A stretch of 23,731 nt of DNA from a virus: IMG/VR virus record IMGVR_UViG_3300000117_000255, positions 1 to 23,731 of that record, one strand, 5' to 3'. Below are positions 1 to 5,970 of this stretch, one piece after another; within the stretch, counting starts at the first letter, position 1; the number at the start of each line of letters is the position of its first letter. Position numbers and translations under genes: made by a program. Under the pieces are notes generated by a model. That model made no database searches and had not been told where the DNA came from. It saw nothing but the letters and a program-made list of their open reading frames with translations.

Positions 1-741
1 CGGGTCATAAGGGACTTTCCCCACTCGGTCTTCTTCATAAGCAGTTTCAATCTCTTTAGCATAATACGCACCTCTAAGTGCAGCAGACCAAGAACACTGG
101 TATTCTTGTTCAAATTCAGTCTCTGCCATATCTTGTTTCGCAAGTTCCAGTTCTTCATCGTCTAATATCCCTGTTTCACTCGCCTTATACAAGAATCTAG
201 CCCATCCCTTCTTCTCTGGGGCAGAGTGGTATAAATCATAAAATTCGTTTTTCCCTTTAGGTGTACCAATAAATATGGCATACCCCTTCCTGTCTGACAG
301 TGCCGGTCTTATAACCTCAGAGAACATCTTAGGGTTCATCTGAGCGTACTCATCGAGCACGACCCCGTCTAAATAAATTCCGCGAAGCGTGTCATAATTA
401 TCTGCCCCGTAGAGCTGTATCCTAGCTCCCATAAAGTCGGCTCTTAGTTCTGCCTCGTTAAACTTTACTTCTGGAAACACACCACACAATCTTTTTAATT
501 CATCCCAGGCAACTGTCTTAGCCTGTTTAAATAGCGGTGCTATGTACGCATATCGTGGTTGTCTTTTACCAGTCTGTATGTCTTCAATAGAGCTTTTTAT
601 GAGCTGGTTTATAGCAAACACAGTCTTACCAAATCGCCTATGACATACAACTACATTAAATCTATCTAGATTAGTATGTAAATGTTTTTGTAAATCCCTA
701 GGTGTGTAGGGTATTACAATAGATTTTCTCTCCTCTTGCAT
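1..741 (-). CDS. terL: Terminase large subunit, N-terminal part (cut by window edge)
   Basis: This is the ATPase half of the DNA-packaging motor, which drives genome DNA into the procapsid. The visible 247 residues contain a Walker A-like stretch CHRRFGKT at about 33-40, a hydrophobic Walker B strand ending in acidic residues (GVVLDE, about 126-131) and the coupling motif IGTPKG at about 158-163, in the order expected for large terminases. The reading frame is open to base 1, so the C-terminal nuclease domain lies outside the window. The ATG at 741 begins five bases after the stop of the small-subunit gene, and the purine-rich end of that gene probably serves translation. Family assignment is firm; the packaging type (cos, pac or terminal repeat) cannot be told from this part. 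Confidence 0.93.
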   Translation of the reverse strand, partial: MQEERKSIVIPYTPRDLQKHLHTNLDRFNVVVCHRRFGKTVFAINQLIKSSIEDIQTGKRQPRYAYIAPLFKQAKTVAWDELKRLCGVFPEVKFNEAELRADFMGARIQLYGADNYDTLRGIYLDGVVLDEYAQMNPKMFSEVIRPALSDRKGYAIFIGTPKGKNEFYDLYHSAPEKKGWARFLYKASETGILDDEELELAKQDMAETEFEQEYQCSWSAALRGAYYAKEIETAYEEDRVGKVPYDP

Positions 742-746
742 AGATG

Positions 747-1334
747 CTAGTGTATCTTGCTATCTTTTTCCCTTAATATCTTATTAGCGTCTGCAATATC
801 AGCTTCATCGGTTGCCCACTGTATATCAAAGTTTCTATCTTCTACAACAACGTGGTGCTTAGGAGACCAGCCAGCTTGTGTCTTAAGCCAGAACGTAGTC
901 ATACTAGGAGACTCTCCAGATACTGCCATTTCGTAGGCTACACCTGCCACGCGGGCGGTCCTTTTCTCTTTACCTACAGTCAAATTGTGTGAATAGTATT
1001 TAGTTAGGGTGGCATTAGAAATACCCATAACTTTAGCTATCGTATGTTGGTCTAATCCTATAGTAACCATTTCTTCTACCTTAGAATAGTCATCATCAGT
1101 TGGTCTGTATGTCTGTCCTCTTTTAATTCTAGACTTTTTGCCGCCTGCTGACTTAGACTGCTGGGATAAGCCACCAGTTGGTCTGCCTATCTTGCGTTCA
1201 ATCTTAATTACAGCGTCTGCTGGTACTATTCCTTTGGCTGAAGCTACTGCATATCTAGCTTCTTCCTCCAATTCTTTCTCTATTTGCCTAATCTCGTCTT
1301 CTGAGTCGGCTGTTGCTTTGCCTTTTTGAGCCAT
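747..1334 (-). CDS. terS: Terminase small subunit
   Basis: This 195-residue protein probably recognises phage DNA at the start of packaging and hands it to the large subunit. A charged, coiled N-terminus (about 10-35) and a basic linker (about 50-77) precede a helix-turn-helix-like segment at about 84-115 (residues DYSKVEEMV, then LDQHTIAKVMGISNATLTKY), followed by a segment with TFWLKTQAGW near 146-155, typical of phage small terminases. Its place directly upstream of the large subunit supports the call. The ATG at 1334 has no clear Shine-Dalgarno sequence; a promoter at 1478-1506 would give a leader of about 135 bases. A second TATAAT lies only eight bases before the ATG, so a leaderless transcript is possible but lacks a matching -35 box. 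Confidence 0.85.
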   Translation of the reverse strand: MAQKGKATADSEDEIRQIEKELEEEARYAVASAKGIVPADAVIKIERKIGRPTGGLSQQSKSAGGKKSRIKRGQTYRPTDDDYSKVEEMVTIGLDQHTIAKVMGISNATLTKYYSHNLTVGKEKRTARVAGVAYEMAVSGESPSMTTFWLKTQAGWSPKHHVVVEDRNFDIQWATDEADIADANKILREKDSKIH

Positions 1335-1477
1335 ATCTAAGTATTATACCCTAAAATAATATTGTATTAGTTTATTCCTAGCATATTCTAAATGATGTTG
1401 TATTTAACTACGACTATGACATACTGCTTTAGTACATTCTAGGTTTATATAAGTGTTTTGCTATAAAGATACACAAT

Positions 1478-1506
1478 ATTATATAGTATAAATCACCAAA
1501 AGTCAA
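1478..1506 (-). promoter_or_regulatory. Sigma70-type promoter for the terminase operon
   Basis: On the minus strand TTGACT (1506-1501) and TATAAT (1483-1478) are separated by exactly 17 bases: 5 of 6 and 6 of 6 consensus matches. Transcription would start near 1471 and run leftward into the small terminase gene, leaving a leader of about 135 bases. It is the best consensus promoter I saw in the window. Confidence 0.7.
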
Positions 1507-1689
1507 CCCCAATTTAGCATTGATTATCGAATTGTGCCCGAATCTGGCTCGGTGTGTCGCGGAATATTCAAAAAAATAATAATTTTACCTGTGCATAGGT
1601 TTCGCTCGTGGTGGAAAAAACGCAAGGGGTGGGGTGGCCTCGCATATACCCCTACTTTTTCTAGGGATATTCCAGGGGCGGGATTGTCG

Positions 1690-1723
1690 CGGAATCTGTC
1701 CGAGATTTTCGGAACACGTTCCG
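1690..1723. repeat. Tandem inverted repeats, candidate operators
   Basis: Two related imperfect palindromes lie side by side: CGGA-N5-TCCG at 1690-1702 and the stronger CGGAAC-AC-GTTCCG at 1710-1723, both followed by AG. The second core recurs at 2790-2803 and, with one change, at 4344-4357. They sit between the leftward and rightward promoters, a typical place for a repressor or activator dimer. No regulator gene that would bind them is evident, so the role is inferred. Confidence 0.5.
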
Positions 1724-1798
1724 AGTTTGTTTTCAGTTCGGAGGGATAAAGCCCCATTTCATATAATAAGAAACATAGACAAAGTTTTATTATTTTGA

Positions 1799-1828
1799 TT
1801 GACATTTGAATATCACTCGTGCTAACAT
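1799..1828 (+). promoter_or_regulatory. Candidate early promoter, rightward
   Basis: A perfect -35 box TTGACA (1799-1804) is followed after 18 bases by TAACAT (1823-1828), which is only a 4 of 6 match but carries a TG one base upstream, as in extended -10 promoters. It would start transcription near 1835, about 40 bases before the ATG at 1876. A separate TATAAT at 1762-1767 lacks a recognisable -35 box. Confidence 0.5.
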
Positions 1829-1875
1829 CTCTTTAACGGTCGCAATTTCGCGGGCGTAATAAAAGAGGAAAACAA

Positions 1876-2604
1876 ATGACTACAAAAACTAAACAATCTA
1901 ATAAAAAGACTACTAAAGAAATGAAGCAACGCGTTCAAGCGTCATCATCATTCAAAGATATAGTTAAGCGTGATGAAAAAGACAGACTAAAAGACGTTAA
2001 AAAGTCGGACGTTGTTAATAGTGCGAACACTATAAGTGATACTATCGATAGTATTGAGAATTGCGGTGAATCTATCAAACAGCTTGACGCGTCAATTACT
2101 GGTGCGGTTGATACTGGAAAGAGTATTCAAAAGCAGATAGAAGAAATATGTTTTGATTCAAAAGGTCAAATTGATGAATTCGGTGTTGATTCAATAGTTG
2201 ACTATGCTACACGCCTAAAGAACCAAACAGAGGGACAGCGTGAGCATATCAACTTCAAGAAATTAGAGGTTCTACGTAAACAATTCGCGAGGGCTTTTGA
2301 TTGGGCTGAGTCAAACGACTTTATCAAGAAGTCAGAGAAAATGTCGTTGATTGGGACTGGTAAAAAAATGACTCAATCACCAGATACAGACAACCCGTTC
2401 AAAGAATTGTCTAAGGCAGAACAGACCGATTTAGACAAAGCAGAAGCGGACGCGAAGAAGTCGCAAGAAGAAAAGATTAAAAATGACCGAGAAGACTGGT
2501 TCATTTCTTTGACCGACAAAGAATTCGACAGACTTTGCAAAGAGCGAAACGAGTTCAAGCTGATGACAAACGACAAAGCGAAGAAGAAAACAATAATTAA
2601 ATAA
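1876..2604 (+). CDS. Hypothetical early protein, charged and probably coiled-coil
   Basis: I do not recognise this 242-residue protein. It is rich in Lys, Glu, Asp and Ser and lacks hydrophobic segments, so it is a soluble cytoplasmic protein. Long stretches (about 1-45 and 165-205) look like charged helix or disordered linker; the part around 95-160 (KQIEEI, then LEVLRKQFARAFDWAE) may form a folded helical core. The start has a fair ribosome site (AGAGGA, eight bases upstream). It is the first gene of the rightward unit and is closed by a strong terminator at 2617-2642, so it seems to be its own transcription unit. Its DNA is richer in CpG and CGCG words than the genes after 2900. First early genes of phages often act on host functions, but nothing in the sequence proves that. 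Confidence 0.8.
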   Translation: MTTKTKQSNKKTTKEMKQRVQASSSFKDIVKRDEKDRLKDVKKSDVVNSANTISDTIDSIENCGESIKQLDASITGAVDTGKSIQKQIEEICFDSKGQIDEFGVDSIVDYATRLKNQTEGQREHINFKKLEVLRKQFARAFDWAESNDFIKKSEKMSLIGTGKKMTQSPDTDNPFKELSKAEQTDLDKAEADAKKSQEEKIKNDREDWFISLTDKEFDRLCKERNEFKLMTNDKAKKKTIIK

Positions 2605-2616
2605 ACAACTAAGAAG

Positions 2617-2642
2617 CCCCGCAGAAATGCGGGGTTTTTTTT
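2617..2642 (+). terminator. Rho-independent terminator
   Basis: The inverted repeat CCCCGCA / TGCGGGG (2617-2623 and 2628-2634) closes a GAAA tetraloop and is followed at once by eight T residues. It lies 12 bases after the stop of the 1876-2604 gene, so it should end that transcript and isolate it from the next promoter. Confidence 0.92.
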
Positions 2643-2718
2643 CGCCTATTGAAAAGTAACAAGCCTAGCCCCGTAAATACCTCTATTTTCAATCTTTATT
2701 GTTTACCCCTACCATTCC

Positions 2719-2771
2719 CCTCGATTTGATTTTATCTCTCAAAAATGAGATAATATACCTATGAATCGAGG
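2719..2771 (+). promoter_or_regulatory. Second early promoter, embedded in nested inverted repeats
   Basis: TTGATT (2726-2731) and GATAAT (2749-2754) are spaced by 17 bases, a good sigma70 arrangement. The inverted repeat TTATCTC (2732-2738) / GAGATAA (2747-2753) fills the spacer and overlaps the -10 box, and a second one, CCTCGATT (2719-2726) / AATCGAGG (2764-2771), brackets the whole promoter. This geometry suggests control by a dimeric regulator. The promoter would serve the genes from 2834 onward. Confidence 0.55.
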
Positions 2772-2784
2772 TATTCTCGTTTCT

Positions 2785-2808
2785 GTTTTCGGAACACGTT
2801 CCGAGAAT
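2785..2808 (+). promoter_or_regulatory. Inverted repeat CGGAAC-AC-GTTCCG in the 5' leader
   Basis: The perfect core at 2790-2803 is identical to the one at 1710-1723. In RNA it extends to an 11-pair stem when G-U pairs are allowed (2785-2795 with 2798-2808). It lies downstream of the promoter at 2726-2754 and 25 bases before the ATG at 2834, so it could act as an operator or as an RNA hairpin in the leader. A one-base variant forms the tip of the larger hairpin at 4320-4381. Confidence 0.5.
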
Positions 2809-2833
2809 CTTATTAACTAATAAAAAGGAAAAT

Positions 2834-3160
2834 ATGAATAGAAAACAAACCTACCGCGTTTTAAATAGACGCTTAAAAATACAGTCAATTATTAATGACA
2901 ATGGCGGAAAATTCTTTACTGTTAAATTTCACAAGGTTGACGGTTCAATTAGAAAAATGAATTGTAGAACGGGTGTTAAGAAATGGTTAAGAGGTGGTCA
3001 ATTATCGTATCGACCAGAGGATAAGCCCAATTTAAGGGTTGTATTTGACGTGGCTGCAAACGACTATCGCACAATCAACTTGGATAAGGTTTTTTATATC
3101 AAAGCGGGTGGTAAACGTGCGGATGTGTTTTTAACTGAACAATTATTGGAGGGTGTTTAA
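2834..3160 (+). CDS. SH3-like beta-barrel phage protein (WYL_2/DUF2693 type)
   Basis: This 108-residue basic protein resembles a widespread small phage family predicted to form an Sm/SH3-like beta barrel. The recognisable core is a strand-rich segment at about 26-55 with FFTVKFHKVDGSIRKMNCR followed by TGVKKWLRGG, then a second strand pair ending in DYRTINLDKVFYI near 80-92. Members of such folds often bind nucleic acid or small ligands, but no function is established to my knowledge. The ATG follows AAAAAGGAAAAT, a reasonable ribosome site. The gene is the first after the promoter at 2726-2754 and is followed two bases later by a small membrane protein. I recalled the family from sequence pattern alone, so the name is moderately sure. 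Confidence 0.6.
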   Translation: MNRKQTYRVLNRRLKIQSIINDNGGKFFTVKFHKVDGSIRKMNCRTGVKKWLRGGQLSYRPEDKPNLRVVFDVAANDYRTINLDKVFYIKAGGKRADVFLTEQLLEGV

Positions 3161-3161
3161 T

Positions 3162-3293
3162 ATGTTAGATACTGTTATTATGTTTTTGGTATTCACAATC
3201 TTAGTTATTGGATTAGCTGGTATGTGGATTTTTGCAACAACTATAAAGATGGATTACAAGGATAAGCAAGGTAATTACATCGTTAAAAAGTAG
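3162..3293 (+). CDS. Small single-span membrane protein
   Basis: A 43-residue protein starts with ATG at 3162, eight bases after a strong GGAGGG, and only one base after the previous stop. Residues 5-27 are hydrophobic (VIMFLVFTILVIGLAGMWIFATT) apart from single polar residues, forming one membrane helix; the rest is a short polar tail rich in Lys and Asp. It likely sits in the inner membrane of the infected cell with a cytoplasmic tail. Its TAG stop is also the first triplet of the hairpin element at 3291-3342. No function can be assigned from sequence; such small early membrane proteins may affect the host envelope or superinfection. Confidence 0.72.
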   Translation: MLDTVIMFLVFTILVIGLAGMWIFATTIKMDYKDKQGNYIVKK

Positions 3294-3342
3294 TTAGAAA
3301 AACTAAGGGCTGCCTGATCGTAGCCTTTACTCTTTTTAACTA
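3291..3342 (+). ncRNA. Intercistronic RNA hairpin, element A
   Basis: Flanks TAGTTAGAAAAACTAAGGG (3291-3309) and CCTTTACTCTTTTTAACTA (3324-3342) pair with each other, and the inner arms GGCTGC (3308-3313) / GTAGCC (3320-3325) continue the same stem to a CTGATC loop. Of 23 positions, 21 pair when G-U is allowed; the two mismatches are A-C and C-C. The element spans from the upstream stop codon to two bases before the GGAAGGA ribosome site of the GP88 gene. Element B at 4320-4381 has the same design. It could be a processing site, a weak terminator or a protein-binding RNA; I cannot decide. Confidence 0.65.
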
Positions 3343-3356
3343 GGAAGGAAGACAAT

Positions 3357-4010
3357 ATGGATATACAAAACAATCTAATGGCTATCAATACGCTAAAGTC
3401 AGCCAAAGAGATAGTTGGTGGATGGACTGTAACCAGTAAGATGCCAACGATTTCTTATTCAATCCCCGCAGAGGAGTGCAAAACTGGCTCAAAGCTAAAA
3501 TTGATTAAGAATACTGTTTGTTCTGATTGCTATGCACTTAAAGGTAACTATGTGAGATACGCTAAAAACATAAAACCCGCAATGTATAAAAGATTAGAAA
3601 GTATTTTTAATCCTTTGTGGGTTAAAGCTATGATTTTCATTATGGATAATCAAAAATCTGTAGTGGATAGCGGTGTCTTTAGGTGGCACGATAGTGGAGA
3701 TATACAAAGTGTTGAGCATTTGGATAAGATTGTGCAGATAGCACAAGCAACACCAAATATAAGACACTGGCTGCCTACTAAAGAAAGTGCCTGGATACAA
3801 AATTACAATAAGCCTATCCCGAAAAATCTAGTGATCAGGCTAAGTGGTAGTTTTGTGGATGGCAAACCACCAAAGTATGCAAACACTAGCACTGTTGTTA
3901 CTGATAAGGATAATGCAACTTGCAGAGCCTTTGAAAATAATGGTGAGTGCGGTGATTGTAGACAATGCTGGGATAGTAGTGTAAAAAATGTAAGTTACTT
4001 TAAACATTAA
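3357..4010 (+). CDS. GP88-family phage protein
   Basis: This 217-residue protein matches the phage 'gene product 88' family, found in mycobacteriophages and many environmental phages; its biochemical role is unknown. Recognisable family landmarks are the N-terminal SYSIPAEECKTGSKL, the CSDCYALKG block (Cys55, Cys58), FRWHDSGD near 108-115, HWLPTKES near 137-144, RLSGSF near 161-166, and the C-terminal cluster Cys189, Cys198, Cys201, Cys204 ending in NVSYFKH. Seven conserved-looking cysteines in two groups suggest a bound metal or iron-sulfur centre, which is my inference. The start has a strong GGAAGGA site. It is preceded by hairpin element A and followed nine bases later by a small acidic protein gene. 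Confidence 0.85.
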   Translation: MDIQNNLMAINTLKSAKEIVGGWTVTSKMPTISYSIPAEECKTGSKLKLIKNTVCSDCYALKGNYVRYAKNIKPAMYKRLESIFNPLWVKAMIFIMDNQKSVVDSGVFRWHDSGDIQSVEHLDKIVQIAQATPNIRHWLPTKESAWIQNYNKPIPKNLVIRLSGSFVDGKPPKYANTSTVVTDKDNATCRAFENNGECGDCRQCWDSSVKNVSYFKH

Positions 4011-4019
4011 GGAGGATAA

Positions 4020-4322
4020 ATGCTAGTAAGTAAAATAATTGCACACCTACAAGAGTATCACGAACCCGATGAGCATCTTATGATTGACTGGTTGGAATCT
4101 GATTCTATTAATGGTGATGACAGAATGACAACAGAACTATGGATAAGGTCTTGTCAATTACAAGAGCAAGCCACTGAGTCTTTAATAGATAGAGATTATG
4201 CAGCTAGCTTTGTTTATGACGCAGAGCGAGAGATAAGAGCAGAAGATATGGAAGAATCTCGCTCTCTTATGGATGATTACAGAGATGTAGGTATGATTCC
4301 AAAAGACTTTTTGTCTGAGTAG
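4020..4322 (+). CDS. Hypothetical small acidic protein
   Basis: I do not recognise this 100-residue protein. It is strongly acidic (many Glu and Asp, notably around residues 60-85: DAEREIRAEDMEESRSLMDDYRD), lacks membrane segments and appears largely helical, so it is a soluble small protein. The ATG at 4020 follows GGAGGA by five bases, nine bases after the GP88 stop, so the two are very likely co-translated. Its TAG stop is the first triplet of hairpin element B. Small acidic early phage proteins sometimes mimic DNA or bind host enzymes; there is no direct evidence for that here. Confidence 0.75.
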   Translation: MLVSKIIAHLQEYHEPDEHLMIDWLESDSINGDDRMTTELWIRSCQLQEQATESLIDRDYAASFVYDAEREIRAEDMEESRSLMDDYRDVGMIPKDFLSE

Positions 4323-4381
4323 TTGTAAAAACTAAGGGATATTCGGGACACGTTCCGAGTATCCTTTACTCTTTATAACTA
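4320..4381 (+). ncRNA. Intercistronic RNA hairpin, element B
   Basis: Flanks TAGTTGTAAAAACTAAGGG (4320-4338) and CCTTTACTCTTTATAACTA (4363-4381) pair, and the stem continues through 4339-4349 with 4352-4362. About 28 of 30 positions pair with G-U allowed, and the two mismatches (A-C, C-C) fall at the same places as in element A. Relative to A, pair 7 changes from G-U to U-A and pair 6 from A-U to G-U, and the apical arm is entirely different yet paired. The tip contains CGGGAC-AC-GTTCCG, close to the palindromes at 1710 and 2790. It ends just before the ribosome site of the methyltransferase gene. Confidence 0.68.
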
Positions 4382-4396
4382 AGGAAAGGAAAAGAT

Positions 4397-5416
4397 ATGG
4401 ATAAAGATAACAATCTAGGCATTAACGTGCTAAGTCTGTTTGATGGTTCGAGCTGCGGTCAAGTAGCCCTTGAACGATCAGGGATTAAGGTCAACAAATA
4501 CTTTGCATCTGAGGTAGACCCTTGGGCCGAAAAGATTACGCTTAAGAATTACCCCGATACTGTATGTGTTGGTGATGTTAATTTTGTAAGCGGGATGTTG
4601 CTACCAGACATAGACTTAGTTCTTGCGGGTTCACCTTGTCAAGGATTTAGTTTTGCGGGTAAGCGATTAGCTTTTGATGACCCTAGGTCAGCACTATTCT
4701 TTGAGTTTCTCAGAGTCCTGGAGGAGTGTCGCAGATACAATCCTAATGTTAAATTCTTATTAGAAAATGTAAGGATGAAGCAAGAGTATCAAGACATCAT
4801 CAGCAAGTATCTAGGTGTAGAACCAGTAGCGATAAACTCGTCACTTGTATCAGCACAAAACAGATACCGTTTGTACTGGGCTAACTGGGATATAACTCAG
4901 CCCGATGATAAAGGTATAGTCTTGAAGGATATACTTGTTGAGGGATACGGTGATAGTGTGGCTGACCAAGGCACAACTGTTAAGCAGACAAACGTGGATA
5001 AGGCTGCTTGTCTATTGGCTAGAGATTACAAGGGATTTGGCAACCAAGCTATGACTGGTGTCAGAACTTGTGAACTTAGAGAGTATGACAAGGATGAAGA
5101 ATGTCATCACGTTGGCACTGCACTAGATATTAACGGTCACGATATACTCAAGCGTGTATATTCAGATACGGGTAAGAGTCCTACTCTGAATACTATGGGT
5201 GGCGGTAATCGTGAGCCTAAAGTATTGACTAGTGTGGATAAAGGAACGTATCGCCCACTGCTACCAATAGAGATGGAGCGATTACAAACACTACCCGATA
5301 ACTATACGGATGGTGTAAGCAATACCCAACGCAAGAAGATGTTGGGCAACGGATGGACTGTCGATGTGATAGTCCACATACTAAAACAAGGGAGGATAAG
5401 TGAGCAATATGAATAA
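4397..5416 (+). CDS. DNA (cytosine-5) methyltransferase
   Basis: This 339-residue enzyme should transfer a methyl group from S-adenosylmethionine to cytosine C5 in a specific DNA word, protecting phage DNA from restriction or marking it. All key motifs are present in order: motif I LSLFDGSSCG (12-21), catalytic motif IV GSPCQGFSFAGKR with Cys81, motif VI ENV (123-125), motif VIII QNRYR (154-158), a target-recognition region of roughly 165-280, motif IX with RPLLPIEMERLQTLP near 288-302, and motif X GNGWTVDVI near the end. Length is normal for a monospecific enzyme. No partner restriction gene is adjacent, so it is an orphan phage methyltransferase. Target sequence cannot be read from the protein. 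The start follows AAGGAAAGGA and hairpin element B. Confidence 0.92.
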   Translation: MDKDNNLGINVLSLFDGSSCGQVALERSGIKVNKYFASEVDPWAEKITLKNYPDTVCVGDVNFVSGMLLPDIDLVLAGSPCQGFSFAGKRLAFDDPRSALFFEFLRVLEECRRYNPNVKFLLENVRMKQEYQDIISKYLGVEPVAINSSLVSAQNRYRLYWANWDITQPDDKGIVLKDILVEGYGDSVADQGTTVKQTNVDKAACLLARDYKGFGNQAMTGVRTCELREYDKDEECHHVGTALDINGHDILKRVYSDTGKSPTLNTMGGGNREPKVLTSVDKGTYRPLLPIEMERLQTLPDNYTDGVSNTQRKKMLGNGWTVDVIVHILKQGRISEQYE

Positions 5417-5531
5417 ATTATTTAGAGTAGATAAGAGAAAGAAAAGTTCTAGCAGACAACAAAGAAGGAAGGATGAAAGGCTATTAAAAAAACAAGCAAG
5501 GAGGGATAATGAAAAAATGGCAAGACGATGA
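5400..5531 (+). CDS. Small, strongly basic protein with GTG start
   Basis: This 43-residue frame overlaps the end of the methyltransferase gene by 17 bases and the next gene by 23. GTG at 5400 lies four bases after GGGAGG, whereas the in-frame ATG at 5409 is too far from it, so I choose GTG. The product is dominated by Lys and Arg (RVDKRKK, then RRKDERLLKKQARRDNEK) and could bind nucleic acid or form one helix. No family is recognised. The good ribosome site and the tight fit between neighbours argue that it is real. Confidence 0.6.
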   Translation: MSNMNKLFRVDKRKKSSSRQQRRKDERLLKKQARRDNEKMARR

Positions 5532-5730
5532 AGTCAAGGTAGCCTTTGGGATACAGATAAACCCAAGCTACCTAGATGGTACTTATTCACACGGTGGTAA
5601 GATAAAGGATAGGTACGGTAAGACTATGAACTACAGTGATGTAGCCAGACTCAATAAGTTTAGGAACGAGGCTAGAGCACAGTGGCGATTGGATAATGAA
5701 AATACTATAAAAAACAAGGAGGTAAAATAA
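5509..5730 (+). CDS. Hypothetical small protein
   Basis: I do not recognise this 73-residue protein. It is mixed in charge with a basic C-terminal half (about 46-73: RLNKFRNEARAQWRLDNEN and a KNKEVK end) and has no membrane segment. The ATG follows AGGAGGGATA, a strong site lying inside the end of the previous small gene. Its TAA overlaps the next ATG (TAATG), so translation is probably coupled. It belongs to a run of five small accessory genes, 5400-6421, each with its own strong ribosome site. Confidence 0.72.
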   Translation: MKKWQDDEVKVAFGIQINPSYLDGTYSHGGKIKDRYGKTMNYSDVARLNKFRNEARAQWRLDNENTIKNKEVK

Positions 5731-5969
5731 TGGCAATGCGTGATTGGTCTGGAGATGCCACAGAAATCTTCAAAGGTAAGACAGTTAGTCACATAGATTA
5801 TCTAACGGACAGTGAAACGGATGAGATGGGATGGTACAGTAGAGCACCAGTCATTGTATTTACTGACAAATCGTGGATAATAGCAAGTGCAGATGATGAA
5901 GGTAATGATGCTGGTGCACTCTTTACATCTGCTAATAAAATGTCAGTAATACCAAAGAACGGGAGGTGA
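5730..5969 (+). CDS. Hypothetical small phage protein
   Basis: A 79-residue soluble protein of a type seen as unannotated small genes in many phages: a strand-rich core with the pattern 'aromatic-Trp-Tyr, then VIVFTDKSWIIASADDEGNDAGALFT' (about 41-66). The segment SWIIASADDEGNDAGALF is the most recognisable part. No catalytic motif is visible and the function is unknown. The ATG overlaps the stop of the previous gene by one base and is preceded by GGAGG, so expression is coupled. Confidence 0.75.
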   Translation: MAMRDWSGDATEIFKGKTVSHIDYLTDSETDEMGWYSRAPVIVFTDKSWIIASADDEGNDAGALFTSANKMSVIPKNGR

Positions 5970-5970
5970 T

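Larger units (their letters stand above)
1335..1875. promoter_or_regulatory. Divergent control region between late (minus) and early (plus) genes
   Basis: This 541-base stretch separates the leftward terminase operon from the rightward early genes. Its left part (1335-1500) is very A+T rich; its right part (about 1540-1740) is richer in G+C and CpG, with runs of G and the word TGTCGCGGAAT twice (near 1554 and 1686). It holds a leftward promoter, a rightward promoter and tandem inverted repeats, listed separately. Short open frames here have no ribosome-binding site and overlap on both strands, so I do not call genes in it. It is the natural place for an early/late switch. Confidence 0.7.

Noticed and set aside
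1335-1348. Leaderless promoter just before the small terminase gene (TATAAT at 1348-1343)
   Set aside because: No -35 box at the right spacing and the region is generally A+T rich; the promoter at 1478-1506 is far better.
1690-1723. LexA/SOS box
   Set aside because: The half-sites GGAAC/GTTCC are two bases apart, unlike the GAAC-N4-GTTC or alphaproteobacterial GTTC direct repeats I know.
1524-1805. Open frames on both strands in the control region (1534-1749 plus, 1524-1805 minus)
   Set aside because: They overlap each other, have no ribosome-binding site, show no familiar protein pattern, and cover promoters and palindromes.
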